The position numbers were made by a program, and so were the translations under genes. Shown in pieces: positions 6,687-13,985 of a DNA stretch of 33,139 nucleotides (positions are counted from its first letter, which is position 1; every line of letters starts with the position of its first letter). A model generated the notes under the pieces. It saw only the letters and a list, made by a program, of their open reading frames with translations. It searched no databases and was not told the DNA's origin. The DNA comes from Paracoccaceae bacterium (GTDB taxonomy: Bacteria > Pseudomonadota > Alphaproteobacteria > Rhodobacterales > Rhodobacteraceae), in NCBI GenBank assembly GCA_027489355.1, contig JAIXZY010000050.1:1-33139 (forward strand), written 5' to 3'.

Positions 6687-8159
6687 TCATTCGGCGGCGA
6701 AGAGGTCGCGGTGGATCCGACGAAGCTCGGCCTTCTGGACCTTTCCCATCGCATTGCGCGGCAGGTCGTCCAGAATCAGCACGCGCTTCGGCAGCTTGAA
6801 GGCGGCAAGCCGGTCGCGCAGCGCCCTGCGGACTCGCTCCTCTTCCAGCGTCGCGCCCGGCGCGGCGACGAGGCAGGCCACCACCGCCTCTCCGAAATCG
6901 GGATGCGGGACGCCGATCACGGCCGAGGCCGCCACGCCCGGCAGATCGTCCAGCGCAGCCTCGACCTCGGCCGGATAGACATTCAGGCCGCCGCTGATGA
7001 CAAGATCCTTGGCGCGACCCAGGATCGAAAGGTAGCCCTGCGTGTCGAACGCCCCCATGTCGCCGGTGACGAACCAACCGTCGTGTAACTCTTCGGCGGT
7101 CTTCTGGGGCAGGCGCCAGTAGCCCTTGAAGACATTCGGCCCCCGCACTTCGATTGAACCCGCCTCTCCTGGTGGAAGGACGGCACCATCGGGGCCGGTG
7201 ATCCGCACCTCGACCCCCGGCAGGGGCATCCCGACGGTCCCTGCCCGACGCGCGCCGTCATGGGGGTTCGAGGTGATCATGTTGGTCTCGGTCATCCCGT
7301 AGCGTTCCAGGATCGCATGGCCGGTACGGGCCTGCCATTCGGCATGGGTCGCGGGCGATAGCGGGGCCGAGCCGGAGATGAAAAGCCGGACATGCGAGGT
7401 CGCCGAAGCGGTCAGGCCGGGATCGGACAAGAGCCGCGTGTAGAAGGTGGGGACCCCCATCATCACCGTGGCCCGCGGCAACGCCTCCAGCACGGCCGCG
7501 GGCTGGAAGGCCCGCTGGAAGATCATCCGCGCTCCGGAATAAAGCACGCAGTTCGTTGCGACGAAAAGTCCGTGGGTGTGAAAGACGGGAAGCGCGTGCA
7601 AAAGGACATCCGTCGCGGTGAAGCGCCAGAGGGACACCAGCGCCTCGGCGTTCGACGCAAGGTTCTCGCGGGTCAGCATGACCCCCTTCGACCGCCCGGT
7701 CGTGCCCGAGGTATAGAGGATTGCCGCCAGATCGTCGGCGCCGTGGTCGGGGTCGGCAAAGTCGCCAGACTGGACAGCGGCCCGGTCCAGCAGCGACGGC
7801 AGGTCGATCACCCGCGCGCCAAGGCCTTGCAGGCCCGCGACCCGGCCGGGATCGCAGACGGCAAGGGCGGGTTCGGCATCCTGCAGGAAGTGTTCGGTCT
7901 CGGCCACGGTGTAGCCGGGGTTCACCGGCAGGAAGATCACTCCGGTCCGCAGGCAGGCCAGGTAGAGCGACAGGACCGCCTCGCACTTGTCGACCTGAAG
8001 CAAGAGACGGTCGCCCTTCTTCAGCCCCAGGAACCGCAGCGTGTTCGCCAGCCGCCCGGTCTCCCCCAGAAGCTCCGCGTAGGTCGCTCCACCGACGATC
8101 CAGACCCGGGCCGGATCCTCGGCCATCCGTTTCAGCCTTGCGATGACGTCGGTGCTCAT
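6687..8159 (-). CDS. matB: malonyl-CoA/methylmalonyl-CoA synthetase-like AMP-forming acid-CoA ligase
   Basis: This 490-residue ANL-superfamily enzyme would activate a carboxylic acid to its CoA thioester through an acyl-adenylate. It carries the P-loop YTSGTTGRSKG (about 149-159), the YGMTETN adenylate motif, the VTGDMG hinge-domain Asp and the C-terminal catalytic Lys region NAMGKVQK. From memory it is closely similar to Rhodopseudomonas palustris MatB across HALPVFHTHGLF, MGVPTFYTRLL, FISGSAPL and RYGMTETN, so malonate or methylmalonate is the best substrate guess. I chose ATG 8159 (MSTDV) because AAGGGAGAG precedes it. An upstream start at 8186 adds nine residues. It follows the EcsC-like and GNAT genes on the same strand. 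No malonyl-CoA decarboxylase (MatA) or transporter is nearby, so the cellular role is unclear. Confidence 0.85.
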   Translation of the reverse strand: MSTDVIARLKRMAEDPARVWIVGGATYAELLGETGRLANTLRFLGLKKGDRLLLQVDKCEAVLSLYLACLRTGVIFLPVNPGYTVAETEHFLQDAEPALAVCDPGRVAGLQGLGARVIDLPSLLDRAAVQSGDFADPDHGADDLAAILYTSGTTGRSKGVMLTRENLASNAEALVSLWRFTATDVLLHALPVFHTHGLFVATNCVLYSGARMIFQRAFQPAAVLEALPRATVMMGVPTFYTRLLSDPGLTASATSHVRLFISGSAPLSPATHAEWQARTGHAILERYGMTETNMITSNPHDGARRAGTVGMPLPGVEVRITGPDGAVLPPGEAGSIEVRGPNVFKGYWRLPQKTAEELHDGWFVTGDMGAFDTQGYLSILGRAKDLVISGGLNVYPAEVEAALDDLPGVAASAVIGVPHPDFGEAVVACLVAAPGATLEEERVRRALRDRLAAFKLPKRVLILDDLPRNAMGKVQKAELRRIHRDLFAAE

Positions 8160-8218
8160 GCCGTCTCTCCCTTGTCTGCGCGGCATTTATCCAGCGCAGG
8201 GGGAGGACCGCAACCGGA

Positions 8219-8965
8219 TCAGGCCCGGATCACCTTTGCAGGCATGGTCGCAAGGCGGAACTCGGCTTCGACGGCCTCGGCTCCGTGGATCTGGCCCAGT
8301 TTCACCAGTTCGAACCGGACGCGGGCGATCTCGCGGTAATAGGAGAGGAAGGCCGCATTCAGCGCCGCGCCCGATACCGCGCCGATCACCGGAACCGCTT
8401 GGGCGGCAAGCTTCTGGCCCACCACTGTCGCAAGGCGGGGGGCAATCGTCGCGATCAGGTTCTTCATCGTGGACCCGGTCAGCGCCAGGCGCGAGCCGAT
8501 GAATGACGTGTTCACCCCGTCGTCCTGTTTCAGCGGGCTGCCCGCGGCGAAGACCTGCAGACATTCCGCCCGCACCCAGTCCTCGTCCGGGTCAAGCCCC
8601 GCGTCCCGCGCCACCCCGCGGATGGTGTTGAGAAACAGCGTGACCGTCACCGGCAACTCGGCAAGGGCGGTCGCAAGCCCCCCTGCCCCGCCCGCAGCAC
8701 CTGCGGCCATCGCGGCCACCATCGGCGTGCGCTGGCCCAGGTCCGGCGCGCGCGAGGCGATTCCGTAGGACGCCTCCAGTGCCTGGGCCGTCAGCCGGTC
8801 GATCTGCGACCGGACGCCTTGCGGCAGGGCGGAAAGCTGCGATTCCAGGGTGCCTCCCAGACGGTTGACCAGCCGGATCACCGGCCCGTTCGCGCGATTG
8901 TAGCGCCCGGCAAGTGCGGCAACCTGGGTGGAAAGGTCGGAAGGCGGGGAAAGGTTCGGGTCCAT
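8219..8965 (-). CDS. EcsC family protein
   Basis: This encodes 248 residues matching the EcsC-like family, named after a protein of the Bacillus EcsAB transporter locus whose biochemical role is not established. Visible features are a Gly/Ala-rich stretch AAMAAGAAGGAGGLATALAELP (about residues 85-106, probably membrane-associating), LFLNTIRGVARDAGLDP, and the family-typical IPVIGA-like segment VPVIGAVSGAALNAAF followed by YYREIARVRF. It lies 59 bases upstream of the MatB-like start and 39 bases after the GNAT stop, all on one strand, so the three may form an operon. The ribosome-binding site is weak (GCAGGA). Confidence 0.8.
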   Translation of the reverse strand: MDPNLSPPSDLSTQVAALAGRYNRANGPVIRLVNRLGGTLESQLSALPQGVRSQIDRLTAQALEASYGIASRAPDLGQRTPMVAAMAAGAAGGAGGLATALAELPVTVTLFLNTIRGVARDAGLDPDEDWVRAECLQVFAAGSPLKQDDGVNTSFIGSRLALTGSTMKNLIATIAPRLATVVGQKLAAQAVPVIGAVSGAALNAAFLSYYREIARVRFELVKLGQIHGAEAVEAEFRLATMPAKVIRA

Positions 8966-9004
8966 GCCGTTGATATGGGTCCTGCTGCCCCGCGCGCAAT
9001 GGCC

Positions 9005-9490
9005 CTACGTCGCTTTGGTGACCGGGCCCTTCACGCCCTCCCAGGCACCGGCCTTCAACTCCAGCCCCAGAACCCGGTCGGGGTTGGTGGGCGGAGGCAT
9101 CTCAACCCCCTCCAGCTTCTTGAACCCGAAGCGGCCGTAATAAGGCGCGTCGCCGACCAGCATGACCCGTTCCCAGCCCAGTCGCCGGGCCTCGGCCAGG
9201 CTTTCGTTGATCAGCAGCGCGCCCAGCCCCTCGCCCTGGTGGGTGGGGTGGACGGCGACGGGGCCGAGGAGCAGCACGTCATGTTCGCCGATCAGGGCGG
9301 GCCAGTAGCGGATCACCGCGGCCAATGCGCCCGCGTCGTCGCGCAGGGTCAGGCACAGCGGGGCAACCGTCGGGACCCCATCGCGCAGCCGGTAGGAAGA
9401 CAGCGCCGTACGGCCGGGGGCGAAGCAGAGGTCGTAAAGCGCCTCGACTTCCCACCAGTCGTCCTCGGTCTCTTCCTCAAGCCGGTACAC
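9005..9490 (-). CDS. GNAT family N-acetyltransferase
   Basis: From the GTG at 9490 this encodes 161 residues, the usual size for a single GNAT domain that transfers acetyl from acetyl-CoA to an amine. The acetyl-CoA-binding motif A is seen as VAVHPTHQGEGLGALL, with the Q-x-E-G-x-G core, followed by LVGDAPYYGRFGF, typical of the YhbS-like subgroup. Its closing segment PPPTNPDRVLGLEL also fits that subgroup. A longer reading from 9667 would add about 59 Arg-rich residues and run into the divergent flavin reductase start, so I prefer the GTG, which follows GGGGAGACC. The substrate cannot be predicted. Confidence 0.82.
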   Translation of the reverse strand: MYRLEEETEDDWWEVEALYDLCFAPGRTALSSYRLRDGVPTVAPLCLTLRDDAGALAAVIRYWPALIGEHDVLLLGPVAVHPTHQGEGLGALLINESLAEARRLGWERVMLVGDAPYYGRFGFKKLEGVEMPPPTNPDRVLGLELKAGAWEGVKGPVTKAT

Positions 9491-9600
9491 TGGTAGCTGG
9501 TCTCCCCAAGGTCTTGCCGAATCCGCTGGAACCGGGCCGTAACATGGCGCAGTGTCACGATCAATTTGCCGGCGGGCAATTTCTGAAACGGACCCTACCC

Positions 9601-10188
9601 ATGTTCTACCGACCTGCCGAGGGCCACGGGCTCCCGCACAGTCCCTTCTCGGCCATCGTCTCGCCACGACCGATCGGGTGGATTTCCACCCGGGCCTCGA
9701 CCGGCGACAACCTGGCCCCCTATTCCTTCTTCAACGCCGTGGGCTACACGCCGCCGCAGGTCATGTTCGCGGGCGACTACCGCGACAGCATGGTCAACGC
9801 GATGGAGACGGGCGTCTTTGCGGTCAACATCGTCGCCGAGGCGGCGCTGGAAGCGATGAACGCGACCTCGGCCCGCTTCCCGCGCGGAACGGACGAGTTC
9901 GCGGCGGCCGGGGTGGCCAAGGCCGAATGCGTCGCCATCGACTGCCCGCGCGTGGCAGATGCGCCCGCGACGCTGGAATGCCGGGTGGTGAAGCTTGTGG
10001 ACCTGATCGGGCCCGAGAAGCTTCTGCTGGGAGAGGTCGTGGGCATCCACCTCCGCGACGACTGTCTGGTGAACGGCCGCCTGGACTACACCCGCTACAA
10101 CCCGGCAGCGCGGCTTGGGTATCACGACTACACCTTCGTCCGCGAGGTGTGCGAGCTGCGCCGCCCGAGGGACCCCGCCAAGGGATGA
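9601..10188 (+). CDS. flavin reductase family protein (FMN-binding split barrel)
   Basis: This encodes 195 residues of the flavin reductase-like/DIM6-NTAB family, which binds FMN and reduces flavin with NAD(P)H, often to feed a monooxygenase. Diagnostic segments are SPRPIGWISTR (residues about 20-30) and NLAPYSFFNAVGYTPPQVMFA, both around the FMN site, and DYTRYNPAARLGYHDY near the C-terminus. The ATG at 9601 begins MFYRP, where family members usually start. The upstream ribosome site is weak. Its TGA overlaps the next gene's ATG by four bases (ATGA), so the two are translationally coupled. The partner oxygenase is not evident here. Confidence 0.88.
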   Translation: MFYRPAEGHGLPHSPFSAIVSPRPIGWISTRASTGDNLAPYSFFNAVGYTPPQVMFAGDYRDSMVNAMETGVFAVNIVAEAALEAMNATSARFPRGTDEFAAAGVAKAECVAIDCPRVADAPATLECRVVKLVDLIGPEKLLLGEVVGIHLRDDCLVNGRLDYTRYNPAARLGYHDYTFVREVCELRRPRDPAKG

Positions 10189-10604
10189 CGCCTGCCCGCC
10201 GCAAGATCGTCTACGCCGTCACGTTCGAGGCGCTGGGAACGCTCGTCGCCTCGGCCTATCTCTGGATCGTTTCTGACGCCAGCGCGGGCTCCTCGTTGGC
10301 GCTGTCGGTGATGACGGCGACCATTGCGCTGTGCTGGAGCTATGCCTTCAACACCCTGTTCGAGGCCTGGGAGACACGGCAAAGCGTGAAGGGCCGCTCG
10401 CTCAAACGCCGCACCGCCCATGCGCTCCTCTTCGAAGGCGGGCTGGTCCTGATCTGCATCCCGGTCATGGCCTGGTGGCTGCAGGTCGGCTACATTGAGG
10501 CGCTGGTCTATGAGGCAGGTCTGATCGCTGTCTTCATCGCCTACACCTACCTGTTCACCTGGGGTTTCGACCGGGTGTTCGGGCTGCCGGCCTCGGCCCG
10601 TTAG
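10185..10604 (+). CDS. PACE-type (AceI-like) multidrug efflux protein
   Basis: This encodes 139 residues with four predicted membrane helices, matching the proteobacterial antimicrobial compound efflux (PACE) family whose founder AceI exports chlorhexidine. Two BTP half-domains are visible: RRKIVYAVTFEAL ... NTLFEAWE and RRTAHALLFEGGLVL ... YTYLFTWGFDRVF. The acidic residue in the first helix (FEAL), essential in AceI, and the HA-FEGG signature of the second domain are both kept. The true native substrates are thought to be short diamines in some members. Coupling to the flavin reductase by an ATGA overlap is odd, and I cannot give a functional reason for it. Confidence 0.85.
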   Translation: MTPARRKIVYAVTFEALGTLVASAYLWIVSDASAGSSLALSVMTATIALCWSYAFNTLFEAWETRQSVKGRSLKRRTAHALLFEGGLVLICIPVMAWWLQVGYIEALVYEAGLIAVFIAYTYLFTWGFDRVFGLPASAR

Positions 10605-10607
10605 CCC

Positions 10608-10635
10608 TTGCACCGACGGTGAACATCTGTATAAG
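10608..10635 (+). promoter_or_regulatory. sigma70-type promoter of the rpsF operon
   Basis: TTGCAC (10608-10613) and TATAAG (10630-10635) are separated by 16 bases, and the -10 is followed by a GC-rich GCCCC discriminator as expected for a growth-rate-controlled ribosomal promoter. It lies just past the PACE gene stop. Confidence 0.65.
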
Positions 10636-10679
10636 GCCCCATCCTTTCCGCTTATCCATGAACCGGCGATGCCTCTCGT

Positions 10680-10710
10680 GGACGGGCTGCGGAAAGGGGT
10701 TTGCCCGTCC
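10680..10710 (+). promoter_or_regulatory. leader hairpin upstream of rpsF
   Basis: GGACGGGC (10680-10687) and GCCCGTCC (10703-10710) form a perfect 8-bp stem with a 15-base loop in the rpsF 5'-UTR, about 32 bases before the ATG. In other bacteria S6:S18 binds its own leader. Whether this hairpin does so is unknown, and I do not see the full published motif. Confidence 0.4.
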
Positions 10711-10742
10711 TATGAAGCCGCCCTGAAACGAAGGAAGTCTGC

Positions 10743-11192
10743 ATGCCCTTGTATGAGCATGTCTTCATCGCGCGCCAGGACCTGTCCAACGCGCAAGCCG
10801 AAGGCCTTATCGAGCACTTCTCCACCGTCCTCGCGGACAACGGCGGCAAGGTCGTTGAGAACGAGTACTGGGGCGTCAAGACGATGGCCTACAAGATCAA
10901 CAAGAACCGCAAGGGCCACTACGCCCTCCTGAAATCGGACGCGCCCGCCGCCGCCGTGCAGGAGATGGAGCGTCTGATGCGCCTGCATGACGACGTGATG
11001 CGCGTGCTGACCATCAAGGTCGACAAGCACGCCGAAGGCCCGTCGGTCCAGATGCAGAAGCGTGACGACCGCGACCGCGATGGCGAGCGTTCGGACCGCG
11101 GTGACCGCGGCGGCTTCAGCGGCGAACGCCGCGAGCGTCCGTCCTTCGGCGACCGGGGTGACCGTCCCTCGTTCGGCGCACCGCGTCGTTGA
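10743..11192 (+). CDS. rpsF: 30S ribosomal protein S6
   Basis: This encodes 149 residues. The first 100 residues are the S6 fold (MPLYEHVFIARQDLS, EYWGVKTMAYKINKNRKGHY, RLHDDVMRVLTIKV), which binds S18 on the platform of the small subunit. The remaining roughly 45 residues are an Arg/Asp/Gly-rich low-complexity tail with repeats of RGDR and RPSFG. Such C-terminal extensions are common in alphaproteobacterial S6. The ATG follows GAAGGAAG. It is first in the rpsF-rpsR-rplI operon. Confidence 0.98.
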   Translation: MPLYEHVFIARQDLSNAQAEGLIEHFSTVLADNGGKVVENEYWGVKTMAYKINKNRKGHYALLKSDAPAAAVQEMERLMRLHDDVMRVLTIKVDKHAEGPSVQMQKRDDRDRDGERSDRGDRGGFSGERRERPSFGDRGDRPSFGAPRR

Positions 11193-11211
11193 TCTGAGAA
11201 AGGAATAGACC

Positions 11212-11439
11212 ATGGCGAACAAGCCGTTTTTCCGCCGCCGCAAGGTATGCCCGTTCTCGGGCGACAACGCTCCGGCGATCGACTACAAGGACACCCGTCT
11301 GCTGCAGCGCTACATCTCCGAGCGCGGCAAGATCGTCCCGTCCCGCATCACCGCAGTCTCGGCGAAGAAGCAGCGTGAACTGGCCCAGGCCATCAAGCGC
11401 GCCCGCTTCCTGGCCCTGCTGCCCTATGCCGTGAAATAA
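11212..11439 (+). CDS. rpsR: 30S ribosomal protein S18
   Basis: This encodes 75 residues, the normal S18 length. The N-terminal basic stretch [10 protein letters not shown], the segment [19 protein letters not shown] and the conserved [19 protein letters not shown] are all present. S18 assembles with S6 on the 30S platform. It follows rpsF by 19 bases with AAAGGA as ribosome site and is followed by rplI after 12 bases. A single Cys (CPFSG) remains of the Zn-type pattern seen in some S18 proteins. Confidence 0.98.
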   Translation: MANKPFFRRRKVCPFSGDNAPAIDYKDTRLLQRYISERGKIVPSRITAVSAKKQRELAQAIKRARFLALLPYAVK

Positions 11440-11451
11440 GGAGCGACGCAC

Positions 11452-12021
11452 ATGCAAGTCATCCTTCTGGAACGTGTGGCCAAGCTTGGCCAGATGGGCG
11501 AGGTCGTGAACGTCAAGGACGGTTACGCCCGCAACTTCCTGCTGCCGCAAGGCAAGGCTCTCCGCGCCAACGACGCGAACATCAAGTCGTTCGAGGCGAA
11601 GAAGGCCCAGCTGGAAGCCACCAACCTGGAAACGAAGAAAGAGGCCGAAGCCGTTGCTGCCAAGCTCGACGGTCAGGCCTTCATCGTGATCCGTTCGGCT
11701 TCGGACGCCGGCGCGCTTTACGGCTCGGTCACCCCGCGTGACGCCGCTGACGCCGCGACCGAGGCGGGCTTCACCGTCAACCGGACCCAGGTCGTCCTCG
11801 ACCGTCCGATCAAGGATCTCGGCCTGCACACGGTTTCCGTCCGTCTGCACCCGGAAGTCACGGTGAAGATCAAGCTGAACGTCGCCCGCTCGCCCGAAGA
11901 GGCCGAACTTCAGGCCTCTGGCAAGTCGATCCAGGAACTCGCCGCCGAAGCGGAAGCTCAGGCCGAGTTCGAGATCGCCGAGCTCTTCGACGAAGTCGGC
12001 GCCGCCGCGTCGGAAGAATAA
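11452..12021 (+). CDS. rplI: 50S ribosomal protein L9
   Basis: This encodes 189 residues. The N-terminal rRNA-binding domain is clear: [37 protein letters not shown] long connecting helix rich in Lys/Glu/Ala follows (about residues 40-75), then the C-terminal domain with [13 protein letters not shown] and [15 protein letters not shown] further acidic, Glu/Ala-rich tail (about 150-189) makes it longer than the roughly 150-residue E. coli protein, which is usual in this group. It is the last gene of the operon and is followed by a terminator. Confidence 0.98.
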   Translation: MQVILLERVAKLGQMGEVVNVKDGYARNFLLPQGKALRANDANIKSFEAKKAQLEATNLETKKEAEAVAAKLDGQAFIVIRSASDAGALYGSVTPRDAADAATEAGFTVNRTQVVLDRPIKDLGLHTVSVRLHPEVTVKIKLNVARSPEEAELQASGKSIQELAAEAEAQAEFEIAELFDEVGAAASEE

Positions 12022-12045
12022 GCCTTTCCCCTCGGGGATTTGCAG

Positions 12046-12080
12046 ACCGCGTCCGGGTGATCCGGGCGCGGTTCTTCTTT
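12046..12080 (+). terminator. rho-independent terminator of the rpsF-rpsR-rplI operon
   Basis: ACCGCGTCCGG and CCGGGCGCGGT pair with one mismatch around a short loop and are followed by TTCTTCTTT. It begins 25 bases after the rplI stop. From here to 12259 I see no convincing gene. A 36-codon reading at 12092-12202 lacks a usable ribosome site. Confidence 0.75.
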
Positions 12081-12259
12081 GTATCGCAGGGATGGACTCA
12101 TTCGCGCGGCCGTGGAACCGCAACCTGTCGGCAATACAGGTGCACAAGCAGATGGCGCTGAAGCGGATGCCCAAGACCGCCGCAAAGCATGGCGCGCGTT
12201 GACACGCTGTTGTCGGCCAACGGCAAGCCCGCCGGCACAGCCCGGCTAGCGTGGCCAGC

Positions 12260-13192
12260 ATGCAGCCGTCAGACACCCGCCGCGGAATCCTTGCCCTTAT
12301 CCTGGGAATCGCGATCTTTTCGGTCCAGGACGTGATCCTGAAGCTTCTGTCGGGGGACTATCCGCTGCATCAGGCGATGGTGATCCGCAGCCTGACCGCC
12401 CTGCCCTTTCACCTTGCCATTGTCTTTTGGTTCGACGGCAGCCTGTCGACCATCACGACGCCCAACTGGTGGAAGATGCTGGCGCGGGGCGTGCTGAACT
12501 TTGTCGCCTACACCGCCTACTACCTTGGACTGGCCTACCTGCCCCTGGCCGACACAATCGCACTTTTCTTCACCAACCCTCTCTTCATCACCCTGACCGC
12601 CGTCCTTGTCCTGCAGGAACGGGTCAGTACCGCGTCGCTGCTGGCGGTGGCGGCGGGCTTTGCGGGGGTTCTGCTGGTGGTCAAACCCGGAGGGTCGGGC
12701 TTCGACCTGGCGGCGCTGCTGCCCGTCCTCGGCGCGCTCGGCTATGCCCTGTCGATGATCGCCGCCGGGCGGCTGGGGCGCTCCGAATCCGCTGCCGCGA
12801 TGGCCTTCTGGGGCAATGTCTGTTTCCTGCTTTGCGCGCTTGCCCTTTCGGCCATCTACGGGACCGGAGGACATGCCGATGCCTCTCACCCCTCGCTGGC
12901 CTTCCTGACGCGCGGCTGGACGATGCCGCAAGCGACCGACCTTCTGCTCATGGCCTCTTGCGGACCGATTGCGGCCATCGGGTTGACCCTGCTGACCTAC
13001 GCCTATCGCGTAGCGCCCTCGGCCAGCGTGGCGCCCTTCGAGTACAGCTTCATGTTCTGGGGCGTGCTGTGGGGTTGGCTGTTCTGGGACAGCATCCCGG
13101 ATCAGGTTGCCTGGATCGGCATTGCCGTCATCATCGCGGCCGGGCTGATCGTGATCCGCAGGGATCAAACCGCGAAGCCGCAGGAAGCCTAG
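12260..13192 (+). CDS. EamA/DMT-family transporter
   Basis: This encodes about 310 residues of the drug/metabolite transporter superfamily, with roughly ten membrane helices arranged as two EamA repeats (about residues 8-140 and 150-300). Typical segments are VQDVILKLLSGDYPLHQAMVIRSL in helix 1-2, LADTIALFFTNPLFITL ending the first repeat, and APFEYSFMFWGVLWGWLFWDSIP in the second. Members export metabolites or amino acids. The substrate here is unknown. ATG 12260 is preferred, and a GTG at 12251 would add three residues. Ribosome-site evidence is weak for both. Its stop overlaps the convergent HxlR gene's stop in the shared CTAG. Confidence 0.88.
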   Translation: MQPSDTRRGILALILGIAIFSVQDVILKLLSGDYPLHQAMVIRSLTALPFHLAIVFWFDGSLSTITTPNWWKMLARGVLNFVAYTAYYLGLAYLPLADTIALFFTNPLFITLTAVLVLQERVSTASLLAVAAGFAGVLLVVKPGGSGFDLAALLPVLGALGYALSMIAAGRLGRSESAAAMAFWGNVCFLLCALALSAIYGTGGHADASHPSLAFLTRGWTMPQATDLLLMASCGPIAAIGLTLLTYAYRVAPSASVAPFEYSFMFWGVLWGWLFWDSIPDQVAWIGIAVIIAAGLIVIRRDQTAKPQEA

Positions 13193-13875
13193 TCCACCCG
13201 CCGCGGGGCCTTGTTCATCGGATGGCTTTCCAGCCAGCGCCCCACCTCGCGTGCAAGAGCGGGGTCGCCGTCGATCTGCACCTCGCGCGCCGCGATCTCT
13301 TGCGACAGCCGGGACAGCCCCATCCAGACCGAGGTCACCGACCGCAAGGACCCGGTGACCAGCAGGTCGATCTCGAAGCCGGGGTCATAGTAGCACAGTT
13401 CCACCTCGCTCTTCTCGACCACCAGCCACCAGTTCCGATCGGCAGGGATCAGGTCGGGGTACAGAAACTGTATCGTCCGCCGCTTTGGCTGCGGGGGTTC
13501 GGGACGGATGCCGCGGCGGATATCCCACATCAGAAGCGAGGGGTCGAGCTTGGACAGGGTGACGTTCTTTTCCACCCAGGCATGACCCCAGAGCATCATT
13601 GCATCGATCATCGGCCGCAGGTCCATTCCGGCCGCGGTGAGGTGATATTCGGGGTTGCCGTCGTGGCGACGTACCTCAACCACGCCCGCTTCCTCCAGTT
13701 CTTTCAATCGCTTGGACAGAAGCGCGGGTGACATCTTCGGCACGCCGCGGCGCAGGTCGTTGAAGCGGCTGCTGCCGCAGAACAGCTCCCTCAGGACCAG
13801 CGGGGTCCAGCGGGTGCAGACAATCTCGGCCGCCATCGAAAGCGGGCAGAACTGGCCGTAGCTGGCGTTGGTCAT
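13189..13875 (-). CDS. HxlR-family winged-helix transcriptional regulator
   Basis: This encodes 228 residues. Residues about 8-105 form the HxlR-type winged helix: CPLSMAAEIVCTRWTPLVLRELFCG, then FNDLRRGVPKMSPALLSKRLKELEEAGVV and a wing HDGNPEYHLTAAG. HxlR proteins often sense aldehydes or oxidants through a Cys near the N-terminus, and the Cys residues near positions 10 and 20 fit. The C-terminal half (about 120-228) resembles an SCP2-like/sterol-carrier fold seen in some members and could bind a lipid-like ligand. ATG 13875 follows GGAGGGTGAG. A longer reading to 13974 is unsupported. It is divergent from the acyl-CoA-dehydrogenase-like gene and probably regulates it. Confidence 0.88.
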   Translation of the reverse strand: MTNASYGQFCPLSMAAEIVCTRWTPLVLRELFCGSSRFNDLRRGVPKMSPALLSKRLKELEEAGVVEVRRHDGNPEYHLTAAGMDLRPMIDAMMLWGHAWVEKNVTLSKLDPSLLMWDIRRGIRPEPPQPKRRTIQFLYPDLIPADRNWWLVVEKSEVELCYYDPGFEIDLLVTGSLRSVTSVWMGLSRLSQEIAAREVQIDGDPALAREVGRWLESHPMNKAPRRVD

Positions 13876-13919
13876 CTCACCCTCCGAAAACGCACGCGAT
13901 TCAGACCGTGAACTGGACC

Positions 13920-13951
13920 GACTCGGCCCTCTGTCCGAGTCTTGGGGACAG
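13920..13951. promoter_or_regulatory. overlapping inverted repeats between HxlR and ACAD genes
   Basis: GACTCGG-N8-CCGAGTC (13920-13941) overlaps CTGTCC-N9-GGACAG (13931-13951). Both are perfect and sit midway in the 110-base divergent gap, the expected place for an HxlR operator. Confidence 0.5.
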
Positions 13952-13985
13952 TCCCGCACAGGGGCCAACAACATAGGAGCACCAA

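Noticed and set aside
12092-12202. 36-codon ORF after the rplI terminator (begins MDSFARPWNRN)
   Set aside because: No usable ribosome-binding site (AGGG abuts the ATG), no recognised family, and an open antisense frame across the same DNA. It may be a gene remnant but cannot be supported.
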